64,000 nt of DNA from Nocardioides seonyuensis (GCF_004683965.1 NZ_CP038436.1:1240001-1304000), one strand, 5' to 3'. Shown: positions 33,283 through 41,431, numbered from the stretch's first letter. The notes: generated by a model from the sequence alone, not told the origin. Numbers and translations are program-made.

Positions 33283-34080
33283 ATGTCCCGCCCCACCGCG
33301 GCGTTCTTCGATCTCGACAAGACGATCATCGCCAAGTCGAGCACGCTCGCCTTCTCCAAGCCGTTCCAGGCGGGAGGCCTGATCACGCGCGCCGCGATGC
33401 TCCGGGCGGCCTACGCGCAGTTCGTCTTCGCGGTCGGCGGCGCGGACCACGACCAGATGGAACGGATGCGGCAGTTCATGTCGCAGATGTGTGCCGGCTG
33501 GGACGTCGCGACCGTCCGCGAGATCGTCACCGACACCTTGCTCAACGTCGTCGAGCCGCTGGTCTACGCAGAGGCGGTCAACCTCATCGAGGAGCACCGT
33601 CTCGCCGGCCGCGAGATCGTGATCGTGAGTGCGAGCGGTGCCGAGGTCGTCGGCCCCATCGGGGAGATGCTTGGCGCGGACCACGTCATCGCGACGCGCA
33701 TGGAGATCGTCGACGGCCACTACACCGGCCAGATCGACTACTACGCCTATGCGGAGGAGAAGGCCCGCGCCATCGAGCAGCTCGCTCGAGAGCGCGGCTA
33801 CGACCTCGCCGACTGCTTCGCCTACAGCGACTCCATCACCGACGTCCACATGCTCGAGGTGGTCGGTCATCCCTTCGCGGTCAACCCAGACAAGGAGCTG
33901 CGCCGCATCGCCGCCGAGCGGGGTTGGTCGGTGCTGGGGTTCGTGCGGCCGGTCGCCCTGCGCACGAGGTTCCAGCTGCCCCCGGCCCGTCCAACCCTCG
34001 CTGCCCTGGCGGTCGGCGGCGCCGTCGCCGCGGGCGGTGTCCTGTGGGCGAACAGGCGCCGCAACCAGGCCGGGGTCTGA
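33283..34080 (+). CDS. HAD-IB family phosphatase (SerB-like), membrane-tethered
   Basis: This encodes 265 residues. HAD motif I FFDLDKT (8-14), motif II IVSASG, and the motif III region YSDSITDVHML are present; the cap is of the HAD-IB type with SerB-like AEEKARAIEQLA. It is a phosphomonoesterase of unknown substrate; in mycobacteria the equivalent is Rv3661. The C-terminus has a hydrophobic helix (LAALAVGGAVAAGGVLWAN) and basic tail, probably a tail anchor. The ATG at 33283 is used; upstream frame lacks conservation. It is divergent from cpaE and precedes the Ms1-type RNA. Confidence 0.92.
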   Translation: MSRPTAAFFDLDKTIIAKSSTLAFSKPFQAGGLITRAAMLRAAYAQFVFAVGGADHDQMERMRQFMSQMCAGWDVATVREIVTDTLLNVVEPLVYAEAVNLIEEHRLAGREIVIVSASGAEVVGPIGEMLGADHVIATRMEIVDGHYTGQIDYYAYAEEKARAIEQLARERGYDLADCFAYSDSITDVHMLEVVGHPFAVNPDKELRRIAAERGWSVLGFVRPVALRTRFQLPPARPTLAALAVGGAVAAGGVLWANRRRNQAGV

Positions 34081-34114
34081 CCGGACACCCAGCCAGCAGG
34101 GGGAAAGTCAACCC

Positions 34115-34143
34115 TTGAAGGTGCTGCGGGGCCGGGCTAGAAC
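34115..34143 (+). promoter_or_regulatory. Strong promoter of the Ms1-type RNA
   Basis: TTGAAG (34115-34120), 17 bases, then TAGAAC (34138-34143) form a strong sigma70-like promoter reading away from the HAD gene. Transcription would begin near 34150. Confidence 0.6.
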
Positions 34144-34149
34144 TGGTGT

Positions 34150-34325
34150 CAGAACTCCACAGTGCAGCACGTGAGCCGGGTACCCACGCGGCGATCCACC
34201 CATCCGATGGGGCGCTTGTCGTCGGGATCTGCCCGAGGCAGCAATTGAGAAGAGCACGCTTGGTAGCCCGCACGTCTCACGTGTTCGCGACGGCACCCGA
34301 TCCACGCGAGCGGGTGCCGTTCGCA
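34150..34325 (+). ncRNA. Structured RNA, candidate Ms1/MTS2823/scr3559 homologue
   Basis: No ORF is credible here. The interval has a strong promoter, a terminator-like hairpin and internal structure. An 8-bp closing stem pairs CACGTGAG (34168-34175) with CTCACGTG (34276-34283); inside lie hairpins CCCAT/ATGGG (34199-34211) and TCGGG/CCCGA (34222-34236); a 10-bp hairpin ends it (34290-34320). Known from other actinobacteria: MTS2823 lies between Rv3661 and Rv3662c and scr3559 at the equivalent Streptomyces locus; Ms1 binds core RNA polymerase in stationary phase. The gene order is the same here (HAD gene, RNA, Rv3662c-like gene on the opposite strand). Homology is inferred from position and promoter; the sequence was not compared. 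Confidence 0.6.
34290..34320. terminator. Bidirectional hairpin terminator
   Basis: ACGGCACCCG (34290-34299) and CGGGTGCCGT (34311-34320) form a perfect 10-bp stem with an 11-base loop. On the plus strand TCGCATGTC follows. It probably ends the structured RNA, and serves also the minus-strand gene whose stop is at 34328. Confidence 0.65.
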
Positions 34326-34327
34326 TG

Positions 34328-35047
34328 TCACGTGCGCAGCGGCGAGGCGTCCGCCCCGGCTGCGAAGGCCTCGGCCGCATAGAGCGCCCAGGCGTGCACG
34401 CCGCTCGGCCCGCCGTCGCGGTAGGCACGCAGGTTGGACTCGTACTCCTTCCGCAGGGCCAGGTGACCCGCCTCGGGAACCACGAGCGACTTGGCGTCGA
34501 CCCCCCGCGAGACCAGCACCAGCCGCTCCAGGGCGCGCGCGACGATGCCGTTGTGGGAGGCGAAGGGTGCCGCCGTCGCGACGTCGGCGTGCGCGACCGC
34601 CGCGACGAGCAGCGCCGGCGCCGACGTGTCGCTCAGCAACAGCTCGGACACCCCGCGCAGACGGTCCGCCGAAGCGGCGTCGCGTGGCCGCCCGAGCTCG
34701 TCAGGCGCGAGGGAGGACGAACCGACGACGGCGTGCAGCCGGGCGATCGCCTGCAGCGGGGCGGTCTTGAGCAGCGGCGCGAGGCCCAGCATCGAGGACG
34801 ACAGTCGCACCGCGTCGTTCGCGACCTGGTCGCCGGCACCGGCGCGGACCTCTTCCAGCGAGGAGGCCGATCCCTCGAGCACCGCTGAGGCGTGGGCGCC
34901 CAGCAGGAGCGACTCGGCGGTCGTCTCGGGTGTCGTACGACGAAGGCCGCGGTCGCGCAGCAGCACGTCGATGCCGTCACGGGTGGCGGCGTAGGCAGAC
35001 GGCACACCCTCGAGTTCGGCGAGCCAGGCCAGCGGGTCGGTGGTCAC
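34328..35047 (-). CDS. Degenerate Fic-like conserved protein (Rv3662c-like)
   Basis: This encodes 239 residues. The N-terminus resembles Fic proteins, with a SLLLGAHASAVLEG segment that recalls the (S/T)xxxE(G/N) inhibitory-helix or Fic_N region. The position of the catalytic HxFx(D/E)GNGRxxR motif reads APFASHNGIVARAL, lacking the catalytic His, the acidic residue and the GNGR loop, though the Asn and final Arg remain. It is therefore predicted to be an inactive Fic fold or a binding protein, though the homologue is often labelled oxidoreductase. GTG at 35047 is the start, divergent from the methyltransferase. The mycobacterial counterpart is Rv3662c by position. Confidence 0.7.
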   Translation of the reverse strand: MTTDPLAWLAELEGVPSAYAATRDGIDVLLRDRGLRRTTPETTAESLLLGAHASAVLEGSASSLEEVRAGAGDQVANDAVRLSSSMLGLAPLLKTAPLQAIARLHAVVGSSSLAPDELGRPRDAASADRLRGVSELLLSDTSAPALLVAAVAHADVATAAPFASHNGIVARALERLVLVSRGVDAKSLVVPEAGHLALRKEYESNLRAYRDGGPSGVHAWALYAAEAFAAGADASPLRT

Positions 35048-35075
35048 GGGAACAGACGCTAGTAGCCTCGGGGCG

Positions 35076-35945
35076 ATGAGCGACGAGCAGCCCACGACCG
35101 ACCCGAGCGCCCCGACGCAGGCGCAGGCCGAGGAGGCGCTGTCCTTCGGCTCGGTCGCGGACGCCTACGACCGCGGGCGCCCCGGGTATCCCGCCGAGGC
35201 TGTGTCGTGGCTGGTCGACGGCGAGGCGCTGACCGTGCTCGAGCTCGGCGCAGGCACCGGCAAGCTCACCGCCGAGCTCGTGGAGCAGGGGCACGCGGTC
35301 TACGCCACAGAGCCCGACGAGCGGATGCACGAGCTCCTCGTCGAGCGTGTCCCGGGCTGCAGCGCCAAGGTCGCCGGCGCCGAGGAGATCCCCGCCAACG
35401 ACCGCTCCGTCGACGTCGTGGTCGCCGCCCAGGCGTTCCACTGGTTCGACCACGAGCGCGCGCTCGCCGAGATGGCGCGCGTGCTCAAGCCCGGCGGCCA
35501 CGTGGCCTTGGCCTGGAACGTCTTCGACCGACGCATCCCGTGGGTGCGCAGGCTCGCCGACCTGATCGGCGAGCACGGTGACAGCTCGGCCTCGCACTCC
35601 GTGCTGGAGGAGAGCGACCTGTTCGACGAGGTCGAGCGCAAGGACTTCGCCCACTGGCAGGACGTCGACCGCGAGTCGCTGGTCGACATCGTCGCGTCGC
35701 GCTCCTACGTCGCGGTGCTCCCCGGCCATGAGCGTGAGGCCGTGCTTGACGCAGTGCGTGCGCTCTACGACGAGTACGGCCGCGGCCACGACGGCATGCA
35801 GCTGCCCTACCGGACGGAGTGCTTCCGGGCGAAGGTGGTCGACCCAGACGAGCCTGCACCCCGTGGCGAGGACGAGGCATCAGACGAGCAGAAGATCGTG
35901 AGCGACGGGACCGACACCCACATGTTGCTCATCGACTTCCGCTGA
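35076..35945 (+). CDS. Class I SAM-dependent methyltransferase
   Basis: This encodes 289 residues. The Methyltransf_11 domain has motif I VLELGAGTGKLTAEL (about 51-65), an acidic loop (ATEPDERM), and VVAAQAFHWFD in the substrate region (the AQAFHWF signature of the UbiE/COQ5-like and trans-aconitate-like group). The C-terminal tail is acidic. The substrate is unknown. The ATG at 35076 is chosen because the upstream frame overlaps the divergent promoter. It is divergent from the Fic-like gene and followed 21 bases later by a glycosyltransferase. Confidence 0.88.
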   Translation: MSDEQPTTDPSAPTQAQAEEALSFGSVADAYDRGRPGYPAEAVSWLVDGEALTVLELGAGTGKLTAELVEQGHAVYATEPDERMHELLVERVPGCSAKVAGAEEIPANDRSVDVVVAAQAFHWFDHERALAEMARVLKPGGHVALAWNVFDRRIPWVRRLADLIGEHGDSSASHSVLEESDLFDEVERKDFAHWQDVDRESLVDIVASRSYVAVLPGHEREAVLDAVRALYDEYGRGHDGMQLPYRTECFRAKVVDPDEPAPRGEDEASDEQKIVSDGTDTHMLLIDFR

Positions 35946-35966
35946 CGACGCTCGGTTCGGAGGAGC

Positions 35967-36992
35967 ATGGGTACGACAAACCACGGCGGGGACTCCTTCG
36001 TGGTCGGCTGCGCCCTGGTCCTCGACAGTGCCGAGAACCTCGAGCGCTTCATCACCCTCAATCTCCGCAAGGGCCTCGACCACCTGATCGTCTTCCTCGA
36101 CGACCCGGACAACCCTCTTCCGACCTGTTCCTCGGACCCAGGCCTGGTGACGGTCGTGCGACTCGACGCCGAATGGTGGGGCGATCAGCGACCCGAACGG
36201 CTGAACCGGCGTCAGCGAGTGGTCGCGAACCTGGCCCGCGTGGCGTTGACCCGGCTCGGATGGGCGGACTGGCTGGTCTTCCTCGACGGTGACGAGGTGG
36301 CCCTGCTGGATCGCGACGTCGTGGAGTCGATTCCCGCGGAGCATCGTGCGTTCAGGCTGTTCCCCCTCGAGGCCGTCAGCGACTCCCGCGCCGGCGACGG
36401 CCTGTTCAAGAAGCGGCTTCCCACACGCAGGCTGCGGCAGCTCGAGCAGGCGGGGCTCATCGGCGAGGCGACCAACGCGTCGTACTTCCACGGGCACGCC
36501 ACCGGCAAGATCGCCGTCCGGCCCGCCATGGACGTGCGGTTCCACGTGCACACGGCCACGGACGAGGAGGGCGAGAAGCTGCCACGGTTCGAGCATCCGC
36601 GACTGCGCCACCTCCACTTCGAGTCCCCCTCGCCGGAGGAGTTCGTCCGGAAGTGGACGGCCCTGGCCGAGTCCGGCTCCGACATCGCGCTGTTGACCTG
36701 GAGACGTCAGATCCTCGACGGCTTCCGTCGGATGCCCGGTCTCGCGCCCGAGGAGAGGGAGCGACTGGCGCTCGAGCTGTACGACGAGCACGTCCGCGAG
36801 GACGCAGAGCCCCTGGAGCGGCTCGGGGTGCTGACCCGGGTCGACCTCGACCTGCGCACCCACGAGCCCGCTCGGCTCGACGCGACGCGGGTGGCTGCCC
36901 TGGCAGAGGAGCTGACACTCCTCGCCGGGATCCCCAAGAGGCTCCTCTTCCCGGGTGTGTCCACGGCCCAGCTGCTCGCTGCACTCGACTGA
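35967..36992 (+). CDS. Glycosyltransferase family 2-like (GT92-like)
   Basis: This encodes 341 residues. The N-terminus SFVVGCALVLDSAENLERFITL and the DHLIVFLDDPDN strand are the start of a GT-A fold; WLVFLDGDEVALL supplies the DGDE metal-binding (DXD) motif and FKKRLP, HGHATGKIAVRP the acceptor region. No membrane segment. It resembles Glyco_tranf_2_4 proteins that build surface polysaccharide. The donor and acceptor are unknown. It probably shares a transcript with the methyltransferase upstream. Confidence 0.8.
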   Translation: MGTTNHGGDSFVVGCALVLDSAENLERFITLNLRKGLDHLIVFLDDPDNPLPTCSSDPGLVTVVRLDAEWWGDQRPERLNRRQRVVANLARVALTRLGWADWLVFLDGDEVALLDRDVVESIPAEHRAFRLFPLEAVSDSRAGDGLFKKRLPTRRLRQLEQAGLIGEATNASYFHGHATGKIAVRPAMDVRFHVHTATDEEGEKLPRFEHPRLRHLHFESPSPEEFVRKWTALAESGSDIALLTWRRQILDGFRRMPGLAPEERERLALELYDEHVREDAEPLERLGVLTRVDLDLRTHEPARLDATRVAALAEELTLLAGIPKRLLFPGVSTAQLLAALD

Positions 36993-37004
36993 CGCCGAAC
37001 GGGC

Positions 37005-37424
37005 TCAACGCCCCAGCACGCCCCCGTGGGTCGGCGGCGGCCGGTCGTCGAAGCGCTGCATGGCGGCGTCGAGCTCGGCTCCCGCGGCCTTCATCGCCAC
37101 GTTGACGAGCCGGTGCCCGCCGGGTGTCTCCTCGGGGGCGACCCAGAACTCCTCCCAGCTGGTCAGCCCGTCGGCGACCCGCCGGTTGAGCGAGCGGAAC
37201 TCCAGCGGCGCGTCGTCGGCTCCGGTGATCGACTCGAGGAGCACGGCGATCGACGGGTCGAGACCCTCCTCGCGCTCCCGCTCACGGTCCTCCTCGATCA
37301 GGTGGTCGAGCTCGTCGAGGAAGGCGAGCATGCGGAGCTCGGAGTCGTCAGCAGTCATCGTGCGGAGCAGCTTGCTGGTCTCGAGCTGCGGCGAGGGGTC
37401 GGAAGCGTCGAAGGTGTCCATCAC
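37005..37424 (-). CDS. Hypothetical acidic protein, last gene of the WXG100-like operon
   Basis: This encodes 139 residues with no recognised domain. It is acidic, with a helix MLAFLDELDHLIEEDREREREEG, then LNRRVADGLTSWEEFW and a C-terminal ELDAAMQRFDDRPPP. It has no signal peptide or membrane segment. The start overlaps the 403-residue gene in ATGA. Position at the end of a WXG100-type operon suggests a chaperone, immunity or accessory factor; this is inference. A GTG/ATG choice at the start (MMDTF) is open. Confidence 0.6.
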   Translation of the reverse strand: MMDTFDASDPSPQLETSKLLRTMTADDSELRMLAFLDELDHLIEEDREREREEGLDPSIAVLLESITGADDAPLEFRSLNRRVADGLTSWEEFWVAPEETPGGHRLVNVAMKAAGAELDAAMQRFDDRPPPTHGGVLGR

Positions 37425-38632
37425 TCGGCTCCTCGCGGCTTGCCCTCGGCGGGCGGAGCCCAGTAGGGCGGCGGCAACGAGTTGCGCCAGCGCTCGTATG
37501 CGTCGTAGTAGCGCTTGCTCGAGACCCCGGGCTCCGGTGGCTCCATCCGGTTCTTGGTGTAGTCGGGCTGGCCGGTGATGGGGTCGCGAGGGACGTTGAG
37601 CGCCGGGTCACCCGGGATGTAGGGCAGGTGTCCCATTCCCGGCGGTGGTGTCACGCAGGCCTCTGCCCACGAGGGGTGGACGTAGCCGCTGTCGCCGATG
37701 AGCTCCTCCCCGGCGTCGTCGACGCCCTTCTCGGCCTCCTTGCCCTCCTCGGTCTCGGAGAAGTCGGGGGCGGCCGAGTCGAGGACGTCCTTGATGCTGC
37801 TGAGGTCGGGCACCTCGATGCTGTCCAGCGGGACGCTGAGGTCGACCTTGGGGAGCTGCTTGACCATCTCGGTGACCTGCTTGAAGGCCTCGAGCCGGTC
37901 GGCCTGCGTCTGCGCCCAGGTCTCGATCTCGTCCTTCATCTCGAAGCACTTGTCGATGGCCGTGATGCACCACTTGACGTCGTCGACGACGTCGGTGATC
38001 ACGGAGAGGCCGTGCTGGGCGAGGTCCTTGATCAGCAGCGCAGCCGATGCCCAGCCGCCGAGGAACCGCTTGCCCACCACCTTGGCGAGCTTGAGCAGCT
38101 TCTTGCCCATCTGGATGAGGGCCTTCTCGACGCGGATCGCGATCTTCTCCGAGACCTTCGCGATGGAGTCGAAGACCGCAGAGCCGGCGCTGACGGCACC
38201 GCCGACCGCCTTCATCACCACGTTGTAGACGTTGAGCTGTCCCGCGAACGCCAGGTTGGCCTTGCCCTCGAAGGCGAGGACCGACGTGACCGAGAGCCTG
38301 GAGAAGTTGTCGCCCCAGTCGCTCATGCCCTTCTTGAGGATCTTGCAGGCGGCGCCGTTCTGCTGGATCCGGTAGTAGTCGCCGGAGAGCGGGAAGACGA
38401 CGTAGTGGTCGAGGCTCAGCTCCGTCAGCCTCGGGAGCCGTTCGCTGCGACCGGCCTGCTCGAGCCAGCCGTTGACCTTGTCGATCCCTTCGTTGCACTT
38501 GTCGCGCACGGTGTCGAAGCCGTCGCGGATCTCCCCGTAGGTCTTGTCGTGGCCCTTGACCTGCTGCTTGCCGTCCGGCGGCGCGGTCAGGACGGAGGCC
38601 ACGTCGTTGAGGTCTCCCAGCTTGAAGGCCAT
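37421..38632 (-). CDS. Large helical putative type VII-secreted protein
   Basis: This encodes 403 residues. It is mostly helical (about 1-300), with conserved-looking Trp/Tyr patches (GWLEQAGRSERL, DHYVVFPLSGDYYRIQ) and an amphipathic to hydrophobic stretch at about 130-215. From about 275 it is acidic, then Pro-rich: CVTPPPGMGHLPYIPGDPALN and PEPGVSSKRYYDAYERWR. This layout of a helical body and Pro-rich tail resembles LXG/EspB-like effectors of ESX systems. There is no classical signal peptide. It overlaps the WXG100-like gene by one base and the hypothetical gene by four. Function is unknown. Confidence 0.65.
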   Translation of the reverse strand: MAFKLGDLNDVASVLTAPPDGKQQVKGHDKTYGEIRDGFDTVRDKCNEGIDKVNGWLEQAGRSERLPRLTELSLDHYVVFPLSGDYYRIQQNGAACKILKKGMSDWGDNFSRLSVTSVLAFEGKANLAFAGQLNVYNVVMKAVGGAVSAGSAVFDSIAKVSEKIAIRVEKALIQMGKKLLKLAKVVGKRFLGGWASAALLIKDLAQHGLSVITDVVDDVKWCITAIDKCFEMKDEIETWAQTQADRLEAFKQVTEMVKQLPKVDLSVPLDSIEVPDLSSIKDVLDSAAPDFSETEEGKEAEKGVDDAGEELIGDSGYVHPSWAEACVTPPPGMGHLPYIPGDPALNVPRDPITGQPDYTKNRMEPPEPGVSSKRYYDAYERWRNSLPPPYWAPPAEGKPRGAE

Positions 38633-38985
38633 CAGCTGTCGCCTGCCAGGTCGATGAAGGCCTTCAGGTAGGCCTGCCCCTGGATGCCGTCCGCCTCCTG
38701 GATCTCCTCGGCAGTGAGGGCCAGCGACGCGATCAGGTCCTCCCAGCTCTCGTCGAACGTCGAGCGGAGGTCGCCGAAGACCTCACCGCACGTGTCCATC
38801 ATGTCCGCGAGCGGCTGGAGGACGCAGAGCCGGTAGGCGAAGCCCGACCGGTTGAAGACCTCCTCCTTGGCGTACTTCTCGATGTCGGCGGCCTGACCGG
38901 CCACGGTCTCGAGGTCCTCGAAGTACTTCTTCAGGTTGCCCCACCTGACGACCACCTCACCGGCGGCCTCTGTTGCCTGTCCCAT
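38632..38985 (-). CDS. WXG100-like small helical protein
   Basis: This encodes 117 residues, all predicted helical. A Trp-Gly pair (RWGNL, about 14-18) lies in the first half, followed by a long amphipathic helix and ending with AYLKAFIDL. The size and helix-turn-helix layout match the WXG100/EsxA-like superfamily, but the W-x-G is not exact and no C-terminal YxxxD/E motif is evident. It sits between a lipoprotein gene and a larger helical protein; ESX substrates are normally in such pairs. No EccC or other ESX core gene lies in the window, so secretion would depend on a distant apparatus. Confidence 0.55.
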   Translation of the reverse strand: MGQATEAAGEVVVRWGNLKKYFEDLETVAGQAADIEKYAKEEVFNRSGFAYRLCVLQPLADMMDTCGEVFGDLRSTFDESWEDLIASLALTAEEIQEADGIQGQAYLKAFIDLAGDS

Positions 38986-39001
38986 GCCTGTTCCCTCCCC
39001 C

Positions 39002-39631
39002 TCAGCCCGCGTAGACCGCGAGAATCTGTCGGGCCATCGCGCCGAGGTCCTCGACGGTCGACGCCTCGTCGGGGATCACCTCGCTCACGAGGACCTGGAT
39101 CACTCGACCGTCGACCACGGCCCCGGCGTGACCGGTCTCCGGCACCGGTTGGGTGGCCACGACGGCGGGACGTCCGTTCGGAAGCTCCACCTCGGCCACG
39201 TCGAAGACGCCGGCGGGGCGGTCCCACCCGGCGGCGTACTGCTCGAAGGACTTCTTCGTCGGCTCCGAGCCCCAGGTGATGTTGAGCTCGAGGCCGGGCA
39301 GCTCCGTGGAGCAGGTGTTGACTCCCTCGCGTCGACCCCAGACCCCGGTGACCTCGTAGCCCGTCAGGGCGCTCAGCTGCTCGGGAGTGATGACGCCGCA
39401 CCACTCCTTCGCGTTCTCCGGCGACAGCCCGGCCCCTGCTCCTGCGACGGGCCCCTCGCCGGTCGTCTCGCCCTCGTTGGGCGTCTCGCTCTTGCTCGGC
39501 GTCTCGCTCGGCGTCTCGCTCGAGGACGCGCTCGACTTGTCGGACCCTTCAGTCGGCTCCGGCTCGTCCGTGCATCCCGCCGACATCGCCCCCACGAGCA
39601 GGAGCGAGCACGGAAGTAGGAGTCGTCGCAT
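39002..39631 (-). CDS. DUF3558-like lipoprotein
   Basis: This encodes 209 residues. The signal peptide ends with a lipobox LVGAMSAGC, making Cys20 the lipidated residue. A Ser/Thr/Glu/Pro-rich linker (SSSETPSETPSKSETP) leads to a beta-rich domain with a Cys pair (EWCGVITPEQLSALTGYEV and GVNTCSTEL), matching DUF3558 proteins of actinobacterial cell envelopes. It is the first gene of the operon with the WXG100-like proteins. The ATG at 39631 has GGGGGAG upstream; GTG at 39640 is an alternative. Confidence 0.8.
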   Translation of the reverse strand: MRRLLLPCSLLLVGAMSAGCTDEPEPTEGSDKSSASSSETPSETPSKSETPNEGETTGEGPVAGAGAGLSPENAKEWCGVITPEQLSALTGYEVTGVWGRREGVNTCSTELPGLELNITWGSEPTKKSFEQYAAGWDRPAGVFDVAEVELPNGRPAVVATQPVPETGHAGAVVDGRVIQVLVSEVIPDEASTVEDLGAMARQILAVYAG

Positions 39632-39787
39632 GGACCTCACACTCCCCCGATGACCCGACCGGCAAACCTCACGCGGTGGCTAGTCTCGTCAGTCGGCGGG
39701 CCGAACGATCTCCAGGCAGCGACAACTTGTCGGCCGGTCGGTGAGTCACACCCCAGAACGATTCCATCCACGGAAGGAAGCGAACTG

Positions 39788-41332
39788 ATGCGTACGACGA
39801 CCCAGACCGCCGCCGGCCTGCTGGGCCTGGCGCTGCTCAGTCCCATGACGACCGCGAGCGCTGCTGCCGAGACCTGTCGAGGCGAGGCCGCGACCATCGT
39901 GGGCACCGGCCCCACGATCACGGGCACCGAGGGACGCGACGTCGTGGTGACCAACGGAGCCACGGACATCGACACCCTCGGCGGGGACGACCTCGTCTGC
40001 GTCGTGCCGAGCTCGGGCGACGAATGGGTCCCCACCAGGGTGGACGTCGACGCTGGCCCCGGCGACGACGTCGTGGACACGTCCGCGGGCAGGCCTACCC
40101 CCGGAGTGTTCACGGTCGTCCTCGGTGTCGGCGCGGACACCTACGTCGGCGGCGGTGGCCAGGACGAGGTCACCACGGGCAACCGCACCGACCTGGTCGA
40201 CGACGACACCGACACCGTCAGGACCGGCGACTTCTACGACCGCGTGATCACCGGCGCCCAGAACGGCGCCAGCCACGACGTGGTGGACACGGGCTCCGAC
40301 AGCGACGTGATCCAGCTGACCTCCACCTCGTTCGGCGCCGACGCAGTGCTCGCGGCCGGGGAGGGTGACGACGTCCTGCAGGTGGAGATCGCGTCGGGCG
40401 ACGTCTCGTTCGACATGGCCCCCGGCGTCATGCGCACCACCGCCGGCAATGCCACCTTCTCCTCGGTGGACGAGGTCGCGCTGAACACGCACTCGAACGG
40501 CACGGTGACCTACGCCGGCACCCGGTCGGACGACGTGCTGGGCATCCATCCCCGCGGCGCGACGCCCACCCTCGACGTCGCGACCAAGGGCGGAGCCGAC
40601 GAGATCGTGATCGAGCCCGCTGACATCTCCGCAGCGAGCCGGATCGAGGCCGGGTCGGGGCGGGACGAGCTCGTCGCAGCCAGTCACACCGGGCGGCTCG
40701 CACTCCACCTGAAGAAGGACCAGTTGGAGATCGACGACACGAGCGTCGTCGCCGACAGCATGGAGCACGCGCTGCTCATGGCGCCCCAGGTCAAGCTGGT
40801 CGGGGACAGGGCCGACAACCTCCTCGGCTACGTGGGATGCGAGGCCACGATGCGAGGTGGAGCCGGCCGTGACGAGCTGTACGGCACGAGCGACAACGAC
40901 TTCCACCGCTACCGCTTCGACTGCCTGGAGACCGCCACCATGAACGGCGGTTCGGGTGCCGACCGGCTCTTCGGCGGACCCGGTGCGGATCGGCTGAGTG
41001 GTGGCAGCGGCCGCGACTCCTTGAGGGGGCGCAACTCGAGCGACGTCCTGCGCGGCGGCAAGGGCCACGACACCCTCTACGGCCACGCCGACGATGACGA
41101 CCTGCGCGGCGGCAAGGGCCCCGACCGTCTGTGGGGCCACGGCGGGGAGGACGACCTGCGCGGCGGCATGGACGACGACCGGCTGTGGGGCGGCGGCGAG
41201 GACGACGACCTACGCGGCAACATGGGCAACGACCGGCTGCTCGCGGGCAAGGGGCACGACCGGGCCGACGGCGGGCCGGGACGCCGCGACCGATGCCGTG
41301 CTGCCGAGCGCGTCCGACGCTGCGAGCGCTGA
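39788..41332 (+). CDS. RTX-like repeat calcium-binding secreted protein
   Basis: This encodes 514 residues. A signal peptide (about 1-27, LLGLALLSPMTTASAAA) and a beta-solenoid-like body rich in TG(D/G)/DD repeats are followed from about residue 380 by at least ten degenerate RTX nonapeptides, such as GGSGADRLFGG, GGSGRDSLRG, GGKGHDTLYG and GGKGPDRLWG, rich in Asp. The repeats bind calcium and fold outside the cell. The C-terminus is Arg/Cys-rich. No protease or lipase catalytic motif is visible. A type I secretion operon is absent, so the Sec signal is the likely route. The ATG at 39788 has GGAAGGAA upstream. Confidence 0.87.
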   Translation: MRTTTQTAAGLLGLALLSPMTTASAAAETCRGEAATIVGTGPTITGTEGRDVVVTNGATDIDTLGGDDLVCVVPSSGDEWVPTRVDVDAGPGDDVVDTSAGRPTPGVFTVVLGVGADTYVGGGGQDEVTTGNRTDLVDDDTDTVRTGDFYDRVITGAQNGASHDVVDTGSDSDVIQLTSTSFGADAVLAAGEGDDVLQVEIASGDVSFDMAPGVMRTTAGNATFSSVDEVALNTHSNGTVTYAGTRSDDVLGIHPRGATPTLDVATKGGADEIVIEPADISAASRIEAGSGRDELVAASHTGRLALHLKKDQLEIDDTSVVADSMEHALLMAPQVKLVGDRADNLLGYVGCEATMRGGAGRDELYGTSDNDFHRYRFDCLETATMNGGSGADRLFGGPGADRLSGGSGRDSLRGRNSSDVLRGGKGHDTLYGHADDDDLRGGKGPDRLWGHGGEDDLRGGMDDDRLWGGGEDDDLRGNMGNDRLLAGKGHDRADGGPGRRDRCRAAERVRRCER

Positions 41333-41339
41333 CGCCACT

Positions 41340-41395
41340 GTTACCGAACAGTCCGGGGCATCTCCTCGATCGAACACCCCCGGACTGTTCGGTAA
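41340..41395 (+). terminator. Perfect 19-bp hairpin terminator
   Basis: Arms 41340-41358 and 41377-41395 are perfect inverted repeats (GTTACCGAACAGTCCGGGG and its complement) around an 18-base loop. It follows the RTX stop by 8 bases. The stem is unusually long. Confidence 0.75.
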
Positions 41396-41431
41396 CCCGG
41401 CAGGCCAGCGGGCGCGACTAGGGTCACCAGC

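Noticed and set aside
37421..38632. Toxin domain at the C-terminus of the 403-residue protein
   Set aside because: The tail is Pro-rich and lacks nuclease, deaminase or ADP-ribosyltransferase motifs; calling it a toxin is not supported.
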